Of a stretch of 64,000 bases of DNA, positions 31,181-41,110 are shown piece by piece. Below the pieces are notes generated by a model, which saw nothing but the letters and a program-made list of their open reading frames with translations, ran no database searches and was not told the DNA's origin. Source of the stretch: Actinomycetota bacterium (GTDB taxonomy: Bacteria > Actinomycetota > Acidimicrobiia > Acidimicrobiales > RAAP-2). Position numbers and translations under genes: made by a program. The stretch is taken from contig WLNI01000002.1 of NCBI GenBank assembly GCA_009699875.1, positions 62,001-126,000 of the forward strand. Direction: 5' to 3'. Each line of letters opens with the position of its first letter. The stretch's first letter is position 1.

Positions 31181-32065
31181 ATGGGTAACGTGGGTCTTGT
31201 GAAGGTCACCTTTTTTGGAACCCGAGGTTCGTGCCCCTGTGCAGGAGACGCATATAAAACCTTCGGAGGAAACACATCATGTGTGGCGATTGATACTGGC
31301 GAAGAGGCCCCACTGATCCTCGACGCCGGCACTGGGTTACGGGCTCTCGGGGCATTCTTGCGTCCAAAGAATTCGAAGAAGAACCCGCCGCTTCATGCTC
31401 GACTCCTCTTGACGCACTTGCATTATGACCATCTCTTGGGACTTCCCTTCTTCAGCCCCTTGGAAGATCCTGGGTCACTGGTTGAGGTGTACGGCCCTCA
31501 GCAGGGAGACGCCGAATTCGCTGCGGTCATCGACAGCGCGGTCACACCACCATTCTTCCCCGTGCAGATGAAGGAGTTTCGTGGTGAAGTTCGACTCATC
31601 GGAGTTGGTGATGAGACGTTTCAACTCGGATCAGCAACGGTGAGCGCGCGGTGGATTCCCCATAGTGGTCCGACATTGGGATTCCGCGTTGATGTAGGTG
31701 GAGCATCGCTGGCCTACGTTCCTGACCACCAAGCCCCGAGCGACGGCCACAGCATCGACGATGCAGTGCTCGAACTCTGTGCAGACGTTGACGTTTTAAT
31801 TCATGATGCTCAGTACGACAACGATGAGTTTTCAGATAAATCTGATTGGGGGCACTCAACCACTGCCTACGCCGTCCATGTCGCAGCGCAATCTCGAGCA
31901 AAATCTCTGGTCCTTTTCCATCATGATCCAAGTCATGACGATGCTTACCTCCTCAACCTCGAGTCTGAAGCAGCTTCACTGGAAGAAGCTGCGGGCTTGG
32001 AGAGCGTGATCGCTGCTCGAGAAGGAATGACGCTTCATCTCGATCACCAGCCAGGGACACTGTGA
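31181..32065 (+). CDS. MBL-fold metallohydrolase
   Basis: FFGTRGSCPCAGDAYKTFGGNTSCVAIDTG, LLTHLHYDHLLGLPFF, HDAQY; start inferred inside ORF 31136. Confidence 0.82.
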   Translation: MGNVGLVKVTFFGTRGSCPCAGDAYKTFGGNTSCVAIDTGEEAPLILDAGTGLRALGAFLRPKNSKKNPPLHARLLLTHLHYDHLLGLPFFSPLEDPGSLVEVYGPQQGDAEFAAVIDSAVTPPFFPVQMKEFRGEVRLIGVGDETFQLGSATVSARWIPHSGPTLGFRVDVGGASLAYVPDHQAPSDGHSIDDAVLELCADVDVLIHDAQYDNDEFSDKSDWGHSTTAYAVHVAAQSRAKSLVLFHHDPSHDDAYLLNLESEAASLEEAAGLESVIAAREGMTLHLDHQPGTL

Positions 32066-32541
32066 GTAATCCTTTCGATCAGGCACGATTTCGAGAAGCT
32101 CTCGGCCATTTCGCTACTGGCGTCACCATCGTGACGGCTATGGAGGAAGAAGGTCCCGTCGGCTTTACTTGCCAAGCCTTCAGCGCACTCTCTCTCGACC
32201 CACCCCTTGTAGTGCTCGCTCCGGCAAAAAGTTCGACAAGCTGGCCAAAGATTGCGCAAGCAGGAGCGTTTTGTGTGAATATTTTGAGCTCACATCAAGA
32301 AGCGCTCTGCCGAGCATTCGCTGCGTCTGGGAGAGACAAGTTCGAGGGTGTGGGATGGTCTGTTGCGAGTTCAGGTGCACCCGTGCTCGACGGCGCACTT
32401 GCATTCGTTGACTGTGAGCTGGAAGTAGCCCATGACGCTGGCGATCATGAACTTGTGGTTGGAAGGGTCATTGATTTAGGTATAGGAGAAGGGACGCCAC
32501 TGCTCTACTACCGCAGTGGTTTTGGAAGCTTCGCAATCTAG
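32062..32541 (+). CDS. Flavin reductase-like FMN-binding protein
   Basis: FREALGHFATGVTIVTA, GFTCQAFSALSLDPPLVV, AFCVNILSSHQEAL; GTGA overlap with preceding gene. Confidence 0.88.
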   Translation: MSNPFDQARFREALGHFATGVTIVTAMEEEGPVGFTCQAFSALSLDPPLVVLAPAKSSTSWPKIAQAGAFCVNILSSHQEALCRAFAASGRDKFEGVGWSVASSGAPVLDGALAFVDCELEVAHDAGDHELVVGRVIDLGIGEGTPLLYYRSGFGSFAI

Positions 32542-32568
32542 GAAGATTTAGCAGTAGCCTCAGAATCT

Positions 32569-33120
32569 ATGGCACCTAAGAATCACCCAACCCCCATCGA
32601 AGGCGTCGCCCTTCTCGAACCTCAAGTCCACGGCGATGATCGAGGCCGCTTTATTGAGACCTACCGCCGAGAATGGCTTCCACAAGGTCGAGAGATGATT
32701 CAAGGGAACCGATCCGAGAAGTCAGCTGGCTCGCTCGTCGGGCTCCACTACCACCTCCATCAGGCGGACTACTGGTACGTACTTAGAGGGACGGCCCGTG
32801 TGGTCCTTGCGGATCTTCGAGTCGGATCGCCGAGCGAGATGAAGACATTCGTTGTCGACCTTGATGGGGACAACGAACGCGGTCTCTTCATTCCACCAGG
32901 GGTTGCCCATGGCTTTGCAGCGCTTAGCGATATGTTGCTGTGGTACTTGGTCGATGGCTACTACAACCCCGCTGACGAACTCGGTGTCGCCTATAACGAC
33001 CCAGCCTTGAACATCGACTGGGGGATAGAAGGACCTGTTGTCTCTCCACGGGATCAGACGAACCCAACGGTGGCAGAAATCCCAGAAGGCGTGCGCCCGA
33101 CATGGGGTCTGCGAACGTAA
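32569..33120 (+). CDS. dTDP-4-dehydrorhamnose 3,5-epimerase family protein
   Basis: PIEGVALLEPQVHGDDRGRFIETYRREWLP, GLHYHLHQADYWYVLRGTARVVLADLR, FIPPGVAHGFAALSD. Confidence 0.85.
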   Translation: MAPKNHPTPIEGVALLEPQVHGDDRGRFIETYRREWLPQGREMIQGNRSEKSAGSLVGLHYHLHQADYWYVLRGTARVVLADLRVGSPSEMKTFVVDLDGDNERGLFIPPGVAHGFAALSDMLLWYLVDGYYNPADELGVAYNDPALNIDWGIEGPVVSPRDQTNPTVAEIPEGVRPTWGLRT

Positions 33121-33169
33121 ATCCGCATATGGCGTGCCTGATCGCCCGTAATCGGGTTGAATAGGGGTC

Positions 33170-34138
33170 GTGCGCACCTTCTTAGGACTCGTCATCCTCA
33201 TTGTCGTGATCCTCATTGTGGTCGTCCTTCTTTGGCGTCGCCGCACGAAAGACGAGATTCACTCGATTGACCGCTACAAGAATGCGCTCGAGACGCTCCA
33301 AGAGATGAGGGGAGATACCGGCTCGACGAGTGTCCGCGTCCTTGACGAACAAGAAGCCCGTTCACTGCGACAACCACATGCGCCCAACATGATTCGCTCC
33401 AGTGACCGTGAGCGCCTTCCCGCATCTGGGCATCTTCGAGATGGTGAAGATGGTTTTGTCTTCGATGATGCAAATCCAGAAAGCCATGCGATTCGAGACC
33501 ATGAACATGCGCGTGGCCACGACAGCTCAGAGTGGGCAATTTCAAGAATGCAGAGTCGTCCTCCATTTCAGAATCGCCAGTGGTTGGTAGTTGGAGTTGC
33601 AACAGCGGTGATCTTGATACTTCTCATCGTTGGCACTCTCATCGGAAGCTCTTCAACGTCGTCGAATAGTGCGACGACGACGTCTAGCTCTGCTCCAAAG
33701 ACGTCAACAACAACTACTCCAAAGACCTCGCCAACAACACCACCGTCTGCCTATGTTCCACAAGCCGGGGCGACGGCCAATGCGGCGACCTACGTGGCGC
33801 CGAGTTCTCGCTATGTATTGGTGTTGACCGCGACGGGAGACTGTTGGACGACGGCCGTGACTTCCCCGGGGAATGCGCAACTCTTTGTCGGGACGATTTC
33901 TCCCGGAACTCCCCAGCGGATCTCGGTCACAGGCGGCGCACAGGTCTCTCTTGGCGCCCCTGGGAATATCACGATCACGCTAAATGGGCTCCCTGTGACG
34001 TTTCCGAGCGGCTTCCAAACCCCACTTGTGTTGACCTTTCAACCGGCCACGCCACCGACGACGACAACGACGGTGACGCCCTCGGTGACGACAACAACGG
34101 TCGCTCCCACCACAACGTCAACGACACAGAAGCCTTAA
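33170..34138 (+). CDS. Two-TM protein with Thr/Ser-rich linkers and RodZ C-terminal-like domain
   Basis: N-terminal TM, second TM WLVVGVATAVILILLIVGTLI, then RYVLVLTATGDCWTTAVTSPGNAQLFVGTISPGTPQRISVTGGAQVSLGAPGNITITLNGLPVTF, Thr-rich tail. Confidence 0.75.
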   Translation: MRTFLGLVILIVVILIVVVLLWRRRTKDEIHSIDRYKNALETLQEMRGDTGSTSVRVLDEQEARSLRQPHAPNMIRSSDRERLPASGHLRDGEDGFVFDDANPESHAIRDHEHARGHDSSEWAISRMQSRPPFQNRQWLVVGVATAVILILLIVGTLIGSSSTSSNSATTTSSSAPKTSTTTTPKTSPTTPPSAYVPQAGATANAATYVAPSSRYVLVLTATGDCWTTAVTSPGNAQLFVGTISPGTPQRISVTGGAQVSLGAPGNITITLNGLPVTFPSGFQTPLVLTFQPATPPTTTTTVTPSVTTTTVAPTTTSTTQKP

Positions 34139-36315
34139 GCAGTGGCGACCTCAAGTTGTTCGAGCAACCAGGACAGAACGTAAGCTTCGTCTTTCCACGA
34201 GTCGTATCGCCCTGAAGGCCCACCGTGGCCCGCCCCCATCTCTGTGCGCAAGAGGACAGGATTCTCAATATTCAATGAGCGAAGCCGAGCGACGAACTTT
34301 GCGGGTTCCCAGTAGCCGACACGCGTATCGTTGAGCCCAGCGGTGATGAGTAAGGGGGGGTATCGATGCGGTGATCCATCTGGATTTTTGCCGACGATAT
34401 TTTCATAGGGAGAATAGGATCGAATCGTTTGGTAGGCCTCTTCGTCGTCGCTCGGGTTCCCCCACTCTTCATACTCCCCAACTGTTAAGGGAAGAGAAGG
34501 ATCCAACATTGAGTTGAGGGCATCGACAAAGGGGACTTCTGCCAGCAAGGCGCAGAAGCGATCAGGTCCTCGGTTCGCCACTGCGCCCACCAGAAGGCCA
34601 CCGGCAGAACCCCCTCGAGCAGCAAGTTGATCTGGAGTGGTGACCCCACGTTCGATCAGATGATCAGCAGCGGCAATGAAGTCGTCAAAGGTATTTGTCT
34701 TCTGCGAGAGTCGACCCTGGTCATACCAGTGGCGCCCGAGTTCGCCCCCTCCTCGAATGTGAGCAATAACGAAGACGACGCCTCGCTCAAGCAAACTCAT
34801 CCGAGCTGTTGAGAAAGAAGGATCGATTGAAATTTCATAACTGCCATAGCCATAGAGAAGACATGGTGCAGGGGTAAGAGGAGCGTCGCCTGGGACTCCC
34901 TCTGGTCCAAGAAGGGAACGCAGGTGAACGATCGAAAGTGGAATCTTGGCTCCGTCGGCCCCAGTCGCCCAGGAGCGATAGGTCACGTAGTCATTCGGGT
35001 TATACCCTCCTGGAATTTCTTGTTGTTTGAGAATGGTGACCTCTTTGCTTGCAAGTGAGATCTGAGAAACAGTGTGGGGCATGACGAGAGAGTCTTGGCA
35101 GATGCGCAAGACCTCGGTATCGTTTTCTGCGTTTTGGCCAATCCATGTTGTTTGGGGTTGCTCATCAGCAACAATGACCCAGCTCTTCTCGGTGAGATCA
35201 TCTCCAAGGAATTGGCGATCATCTGTGAAAGGAATGATTCGAAGTTGCGTCTCGGCATTTTCTCGTTCTGAGAGCACGAGAAAGGTCGCAAACGTATCAA
35301 TGCCCTCAAGGCGGACTTTTGGACGATGCGCAATGACAGTCTTCCAATCGGGAGCACCCTGGGAATGGGGGCTTGCGTCAAGGCGAAAATCTTCTGCACC
35401 ATCTTGGTTGGTAAGGCGTAACCACCATTGTTCTCCTTGTTTGGTGGTGAGGTGCTCAACACTGTGCTCAACCCCATTGATCCGAGGGCAGAGGATCTCA
35501 AGATCAGCCTCTGGATTATCGGCCGCCAGAAAATAGGTCTCAGTTGTCGTTGACGAGCTGCTGGTGACGACCAGGACTTGTTCGTCTCGAGTACGACCAA
35601 GACCAATGTTGAATCGTGCGTCTGGCTCTTCGAGCACCAAGACATCAGTGTCAGGGTCCGTTCCTATTCGATGACGCCACAGTTGAAAAGGTCGCCATGC
35701 TTCATCGATTCGAGTGTAAAAAACAGTTGCTGAATCATTTGACCAGGCAAAGCCATAGGCAACGTCTCGAATAACTTCTGGTGGGTTCTCTTGACCGTCG
35801 AGGCGGCGGAAGGTCAGTTCGTGGCGCTCGTTTCCGACAGTATCAACTGCAATTGCCAAGACCATATGGTCAGGACTCGTCGAGACGATGCCGACAGAGT
35901 AGAAGTCGTGGCCCTCTGCTCCAATGTTCTCATCAAAGAGAATCTCTTCCTGTTGTGTTGCCTCAATGACGAGCGGGGGAATGCTTTCATTCTCGAATGG
36001 CCGACGACAAAAGATTGGATAATTCAGATCTTCAACTGTCCGCGAGTAGTACCAGTAGGGACCGCGCCGCACAGGAACCGACATATCGGTCTCGACAATC
36101 CGAGACTTAATTTCGTTGAAGAGTCCACTTCGTAGCGGTGCCAGATGCGCCAAGGACTCCTCGGTGAAGGCATTCTCTGCAGCGATATAGGCAATGACAT
36201 CGGGATTGTCACGTTCTCGTAGCCACGAGAACTCATCGACTCGAGTATCGCCGTGCATCGTTGTCGAGACCGGGAGCGATTGAGCAAGAGGAGGGGTGAG
36301 GGGTGAGGGGTTCAT
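34135..36315 (-). CDS. Prolyl oligopeptidase family (S9), oligopeptidase B-like
   Basis: DEFSWLRERDNPDVIAYIAAEN, YGSYEISIDPSFSTARMSLLERGVVFVIAHIRGGGELGRHWYDQGRL, ARGGSAGGLLVGAVANRGPDRF. Confidence 0.93.
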   Translation of the reverse strand: MNPSPLTPPLAQSLPVSTTMHGDTRVDEFSWLRERDNPDVIAYIAAENAFTEESLAHLAPLRSGLFNEIKSRIVETDMSVPVRRGPYWYYSRTVEDLNYPIFCRRPFENESIPPLVIEATQQEEILFDENIGAEGHDFYSVGIVSTSPDHMVLAIAVDTVGNERHELTFRRLDGQENPPEVIRDVAYGFAWSNDSATVFYTRIDEAWRPFQLWRHRIGTDPDTDVLVLEEPDARFNIGLGRTRDEQVLVVTSSSSTTTETYFLAADNPEADLEILCPRINGVEHSVEHLTTKQGEQWWLRLTNQDGAEDFRLDASPHSQGAPDWKTVIAHRPKVRLEGIDTFATFLVLSERENAETQLRIIPFTDDRQFLGDDLTEKSWVIVADEQPQTTWIGQNAENDTEVLRICQDSLVMPHTVSQISLASKEVTILKQQEIPGGYNPNDYVTYRSWATGADGAKIPLSIVHLRSLLGPEGVPGDAPLTPAPCLLYGYGSYEISIDPSFSTARMSLLERGVVFVIAHIRGGGELGRHWYDQGRLSQKTNTFDDFIAAADHLIERGVTTPDQLAARGGSAGGLLVGAVANRGPDRFCALLAEVPFVDALNSMLDPSLPLTVGEYEEWGNPSDDEEAYQTIRSYSPYENIVGKNPDGSPHRYPPLLITAGLNDTRVGYWEPAKFVARLRSLNIENPVLLRTEMGAGHGGPSGRYDSWKDEAYVLSWLLEQLEVATA

Positions 36316-36376
36316 CTCGACTCAGCCTGCCAGGCTCAAAGAGGGAGGGGTGCCACGAGTGCGTGGGGAGTTGTTA

Positions 36377-36388
36377 CTATGTCCATAG
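36377..36388. promoter_or_regulatory. Palindrome CTATG-TC-CATAG upstream of sufB
   Basis: TTGTTACTATGTCCATAGGAGTAATTATG; palindrome falls in the spacer between TTGTTA and an ATTATG -10-like box. Confidence 0.35.
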
Positions 36389-36435
36389 GAGTAATTATGC
36401 CTTCGTTCCTGGGGGCTGTAACTTCAGGAGGATAG

Positions 36436-37836
36436 ATGGCCATTCAAGACCTTGACTTAGGGAAGTACCAGCTCGGTTGGAGTGACGCTGAAGACTACGT
36501 CTTCAAGCCGAAGAAGGGCATCAACGAAGAGATTGTTCGTGAGATGTCGGCCATTAAAAAAGAGCCGGAATGGATGCGGGATTTTCGCCTCGCCGCTCTC
36601 AAGCGTTTTGAGCGTCGACCGATGGCGAAGTGGTTCGCCGTCAACATGCCCGATTTGGATTTCAACGACATTTACTACTACATCAAACCAACCGGTGGTC
36701 AGGTTGATAAGTGGGAAGACTTACCAGATGCAATCAAAGACACCTATGAAAAATTAGGTATCCCAGAAGCTGAACGAAAGTATCTCGCGGGCGTGACCGC
36801 TCAGTATGAATCTGAAGTCGTCTTTCATAGGAATCGTGAAGACCTAGAAGCACAAGGCGTCATTTTCACCGACATGGACACAGCCGTTCGAGATCATCCA
36901 GAACTTGTGCGTCGTTGGTTCGGAACAATCATTCCTCCCAATGACAATAAGTTTGCGGCACTGAACTCGGCGGTCTGGTCTGGAGGCTCCTTCATCTACG
37001 TGCCGCCCGGCGTCAAAGTCGACATGCCACTTCAGGCATATTTCAGAATTAATGCCGAAAACATGGGTCAGTTTGAGCGCACCTTGATCATTGCTGACGA
37101 AGGAAGCCAAATTCACTACGTCGAAGGTTGTTCAGCTCCGGTGTATTCAACAGACTCACTCCATTCGGCGGTCGTCGAATTAGTGGCTCTTCCTGGAAGT
37201 CGTATTACCTATACGACGATTCAGAACTGGTCGAACAACGTCTACAACCTGGTGACAAAGCGAGCACGGGCAGAAGCTGAAGCTCACGTCGAGTGGATCG
37301 ATGGAAACATTGGTTCTCGTTTGACGATGAAGTACCCAAGCGTCTACCTCATGGGCCCGAAAGCCTCTGGAGAAGTTTTGTCGGTGGCCTACGCAGGTGC
37401 TGGGCAGCATCAAGATGCTGGGGCCAAAATGGTTCACGCAGCGCCCGAGACGACGTCGACCATTGTGTCGAAGTCAATCTCAAAAGATGGAGGACAGACC
37501 ACCTACCGAGGTCTCGTCCATGTCGACAAGGGTGCCACCGGAGCGAAGTCATTTGTGCGTTGCGATGCCCTGTTGTTGGATGATTACTCAATCTCAGAGA
37601 CGAAGCCCTACATGGAGGTCGGTGAGCGTGATGCTAATATTGGCCACGAAGCCACCGTGTCGAAGGTCGGCGATGACCAACTCTTTTATCTCATGAGTCG
37701 AGGGCTTTCAGAGTCCCAAGCGATGGGGATGATTGTGAACGGCTTTATCGAACCTGTCACTCGAACCCTTCCCATGGAATATGCCGTGGAGTGGAGCCGA
37801 TTGATTGAACTCCAAATGGAAGGTTCAATCGGTTAG
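36436..37836 (+). CDS. sufB: Fe-S cluster assembly protein SufB
   Basis: SAVWSGGSFIYVPPGVKVDMPLQAYFRINAENMGQFERTLIIADEGSQIHYVEGCSAP, SRGLSESQAMGMIVNGF; AGGAGG RBS. Confidence 0.97.
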   Translation: MAIQDLDLGKYQLGWSDAEDYVFKPKKGINEEIVREMSAIKKEPEWMRDFRLAALKRFERRPMAKWFAVNMPDLDFNDIYYYIKPTGGQVDKWEDLPDAIKDTYEKLGIPEAERKYLAGVTAQYESEVVFHRNREDLEAQGVIFTDMDTAVRDHPELVRRWFGTIIPPNDNKFAALNSAVWSGGSFIYVPPGVKVDMPLQAYFRINAENMGQFERTLIIADEGSQIHYVEGCSAPVYSTDSLHSAVVELVALPGSRITYTTIQNWSNNVYNLVTKRARAEAEAHVEWIDGNIGSRLTMKYPSVYLMGPKASGEVLSVAYAGAGQHQDAGAKMVHAAPETTSTIVSKSISKDGGQTTYRGLVHVDKGATGAKSFVRCDALLLDDYSISETKPYMEVGERDANIGHEATVSKVGDDQLFYLMSRGLSESQAMGMIVNGFIEPVTRTLPMEYAVEWSRLIELQMEGSIG

Positions 37837-38462
37837 CGATTTTTCGTCATGCGGTGCATTCGCAAGAGTGGAGGACCAGCGCTTACTGGACGCAGTGCTT
37901 CAAGTTCGCTGAATCCAAATCGGCGGTAGTACGCGATGTTGTCTTGTTTTTGTGTCTCGAGGTAGACATCAATTCCTTGCTCATCGCAGAGTTCCAATAT
38001 TGGGGAAATGAGCTTCCCGCCAATCCCTTGACGTTGGAGTTCTGGGTGAACAGCGAGTAGCGCAAGATACCAAAGCTCTCCTTTGGGGTGCGCTTTTTCC
38101 ATTGCGGTGGTATATCGGAAGCCATCAACCACTGCTTTTGGTCGCGGGAGCAGCGACCAGAGCGCCCAGATCCCCTGGAGGACTTGGTCTCGTAGTGATG
38201 CCGGATACGACCCGGGTGGCGCCCAAGCAGCGACTCCAACGATCCTGTCTCCACGAGTAGCAATAAAGACCGAGCGACCTGCGCCGAGGTATTGCACGAA
38301 CGAGCGAAAGAAGATTCGCAGCCCCCTTCGACGAAGATGTTCTTTTGGGGAGAGGAACTCAAAGAAAGGGTCATCAAGGAACGCCTCCATCGCAACATCT
38401 GCGATTGCCGCTAGGTCCACTTTAGAAATGGGTTCCTGGATCTGGTGAATCTCTATATCCAT
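37833..38462 (-). CDS. GNAT family N-acetyltransferase
   Basis: WYLALLAVHPELQRQGIGGKLISPIL, YLETQKQDNIAYYRRFGF. Confidence 0.85.
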   Translation of the reverse strand: MDIEIHQIQEPISKVDLAAIADVAMEAFLDDPFFEFLSPKEHLRRRGLRIFFRSFVQYLGAGRSVFIATRGDRIVGVAAWAPPGSYPASLRDQVLQGIWALWSLLPRPKAVVDGFRYTTAMEKAHPKGELWYLALLAVHPELQRQGIGGKLISPILELCDEQGIDVYLETQKQDNIAYYRRFGFSELEALRPVSAGPPLLRMHRMTKNR

Positions 38463-38527
38463 GGGCCTCACCCTAGCCAGAGCATTACTGGATGGCATTG
38501 GGTAAGGAGAGATGGCACGATATTCGG

Positions 38528-38878
38528 ATGGCAATGAGAGAAGAGTGCAAACATTTCCAGTCACGGACCTACGACTCCGGTGAAGTTGCTCGCTACTGCG
38601 AACTTGATCTCGCCCCAGAGGCGCCGTGGAAGTGTCCAGAGAATTGTCCCTCATTCGCACCACGCCTTGCTGATGTTGGATGGGTCCACGGCAGCTTGGT
38701 GGAGCCGGCATTAGAAAATGAACCAAATCTTCCGGGTGACGAGATCGCACGTATTCTTGATTCAGCTGAAGACATTGTCAACGAGATTGCACCAGAAGTG
38801 CTCGCTGAGGTGCGGGCGTCAGAAGAAGCTCGGGAAAAGAAGCAAGGGAAAAAGTGGTGGCGCTTCGGTCGCTCGTAG
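38528..38878 (+). CDS. Small Cys-containing protein of unknown function
   Basis: MREECKHFQSRTYDSGEVARYCELDLAPEAPWKCPENCPSF; charged tail REKKQGKKWWRFGRS; start could be 38492, 38528 or 38534. Confidence 0.6.
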   Translation: MAMREECKHFQSRTYDSGEVARYCELDLAPEAPWKCPENCPSFAPRLADVGWVHGSLVEPALENEPNLPGDEIARILDSAEDIVNEIAPEVLAEVRASEEAREKKQGKKWWRFGRS

Positions 38879-38882
38879 CGGC

Positions 38883-39725
38883 TTAGGTCCCGGTATACGT
38901 TGGATCTCGTTTTTCCATAAAGGCAGTCATCGCCTCGACGAGGTCATTTGACTGAAGGTAGAGCGTATTCCATTGCGCAACAAATTCAAGGCCTTCTTCG
39001 ACCGTCACATCTTGGCTCGCAGCGAGGACCGCCTTTGTTCCTTGGACTGCAAGCGGTGAGTTGCTGGCTACTTCTCGAGCAAATGCGCGGGCTCGCTCAA
39101 CGACATCATCTGCCGATCCAAGCGCGTCGTTCACTAATCCAATCTCCGCCGCCCTTTGGGCCGTGATGTCTTTTCCTGAATAGGCCAACTCTTTTACGTG
39201 GCCGAGACCAATGATGTGGGGGAGTCGCTGAAGACTCCCGAGGTCGGCCACGATTGCAACTTTTGCTTCCCTCACTGAATAGAGCGCGTCTTGCGATGAG
39301 AAGCGAACATCGCAGGCAGCGATGATGTCGACGCCTCCACCAATACAGTAGCCATGAATGGCTGCGATCACGGGCTTTGGACACAATTCAATTGAAGTGA
39401 CTGAATCTTGCATGGTGCGAATCATGTTGTAACCGGCAGCATTCTTTGACGCCTGGCTTGAAGGGGTTCCCTCAGAGTTTGTGCCGCCCGACATGAGGGA
39501 TCCGCCCATGGCTTTGAGATCGAGGCCCACAGAAAAATGAGGTCCTTTTGCAGCAATCACGATGCAACGTATCGAATCGTCTTCACTGAGCTCTTTGATA
39601 GCTCGAGGAAGGTCTCGCCAGAAATCAGGTCCAAGAGCGTTACGAGCCTCTTCTCGGTCGAGCCAGATCGTAGCGACCGCTCCATCTTTTTCCATGCTGA
39701 TGACTGATGACTCAAAGGGTGTCAC
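38883..39725 (-). CDS. Enoyl-CoA hydratase/isomerase (crotonase family)
   Basis: AVATIWLDREEARNALG, AAKGPHFSVGLDLKAMGG, HGYCIGGGVDIIAACD. Confidence 0.92.
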   Translation of the reverse strand: MTPFESSVISMEKDGAVATIWLDREEARNALGPDFWRDLPRAIKELSEDDSIRCIVIAAKGPHFSVGLDLKAMGGSLMSGGTNSEGTPSSQASKNAAGYNMIRTMQDSVTSIELCPKPVIAAIHGYCIGGGVDIIAACDVRFSSQDALYSVREAKVAIVADLGSLQRLPHIIGLGHVKELAYSGKDITAQRAAEIGLVNDALGSADDVVERARAFAREVASNSPLAVQGTKAVLAASQDVTVEEGLEFVAQWNTLYLQSNDLVEAMTAFMEKRDPTYTGT

Positions 39726-39868
39726 TGTTTGCGCTCCTTCTTAGGTTTGACTCTCAAAGACTAGGTCGTGAGGCGATGTTTCCTTGTGAGAGCGAACAGA
39801 TGAGGCCACTACACTGGGAAGGTTGATTAAATCCCTCATATTTTGCCTTTTTGGCGAAAGGAACTGAC

Positions 39869-41110
39869 TTGCCACTCTTGACGTCTGACACAGCGGCCCA
39901 GCTTGGCGGGCCGGAGTGGTTAGTTGCCCGGCGAGAGGCTGGCGCCGCCACCTTTGAAAAGATTGGCATGCCCAACGCACGAGACGAAGTGTGGCGCTAT
40001 TCGCCTATTGGGGACCTTGATCTTGACCGCTTTTCATTGGCACAAGAGAACATCACGCTTGGAGAGACTTCTCTCGAAGCATTCTCGAACTTTTCAGGAA
40101 CGGTGGTCCACGTCGCAGCGACGGGTATTGAAATCCCAACAGCGAGTCCCAACGGCATCACTTTGGTAAAGGGATCTGAATACGGTGAAGCCTCTGAACT
40201 TTTTGGTTCTGTGGCGAACGATGCCGATGCCATGGTGGCATTGAATAGCGCTCACGTTCGAGATCCCTTGATCGTTGACGTGGCGAAAGGTTCTCTCAAT
40301 GATGAGCCAGTCGTTATTGTGCATCACGCATCAAGCGGCTCAATGTTCCCCCGGACGATTATTCGACTGGCTGACGGGGCAGTCGCATCGGTGATTGAAA
40401 TATTTGTTGGGGGAGACGCTGACACACTATCGATTCCGGTTACTGAAATTGAGGCCGGTGACGGGGCGAATCTTCGTTATGGCTCGTTGCAACTCCTCAA
40501 TCGAGTGGGATGGCATCTTTCGACTATTTCTGCACGCGTCGGCCGAGATGCCAATGTGATGCAGTTTACGACTGGCCTCGGGGCGGCCTACGACCGGTGT
40601 CGCAGCGACGTGGAACTTGCCGGCCAAGGCGCATCAAGCGTATTGCGATCAACCTATTTTGGATCTGGAGATCAGATTCACGATCTTCGAACTCAACAAG
40701 ATCATGTTGCCCCAAAGACAATCAGTGACCTTTTGTGCAAAGGGGCAGTAACGGGTTCGTCACGCTCTGTCTATACAGGGATGATCAAGGTTCGCAACGG
40801 GGCAATTCGTTCAAACGCCATGCAAACAAATCACAACTTGGTTCTCTCTGAAACCGCGCATGCTGATACGGTCCCCAATCTTGATATTTCTGAAAATGAT
40901 GTTCGCTGCTCACATGCCTCGACCGTTGGTCCGCTCGATGAAGATCAGAGGTATTACTTAGAGTCCAGAGGAATTTCCCCTGTCAATACTGAGCGACTCT
41001 TGGTTCGTGGTTTCTTCCGAGATTTACTTGAAAAAACACCACTTCCTCTGGGGACGGCTATTGCCCAGGAAGAGATTGAAGCCCGTCTGAGTCAGGAGTC
41101 CTTGGTATGA
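39869..41110 (+). CDS. sufD: Fe-S cluster assembly protein SufD
   Basis: SufBD core: SRSVYTGMIKVRNGAIRSNAMQTNHNLVLSETAHADTVPNLDISENDVRCSHASTVGPLDEDQRYYLESRGIS; TTG start after AAGGA, alternative TTG 39851. Confidence 0.93.
   Translation: MPLLTSDTAAQLGGPEWLVARREAGAATFEKIGMPNARDEVWRYSPIGDLDLDRFSLAQENITLGETSLEAFSNFSGTVVHVAATGIEIPTASPNGITLVKGSEYGEASELFGSVANDADAMVALNSAHVRDPLIVDVAKGSLNDEPVVIVHHASSGSMFPRTIIRLADGAVASVIEIFVGGDADTLSIPVTEIEAGDGANLRYGSLQLLNRVGWHLSTISARVGRDANVMQFTTGLGAAYDRCRSDVELAGQGASSVLRSTYFGSGDQIHDLRTQQDHVAPKTISDLLCKGAVTGSSRSVYTGMIKVRNGAIRSNAMQTNHNLVLSETAHADTVPNLDISENDVRCSHASTVGPLDEDQRYYLESRGISPVNTERLLVRGFFRDLLEKTPLPLGTAIAQEEIEARLSQESLV

Noticed and set aside
33640-34136. Acg/aca-rich repetitive DNA (also 43440-43550)
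   Set aside because: Encodes Thr/Ser/Pro-rich extracellular linkers and tails, not a CRISPR or tandem-repeat locus.
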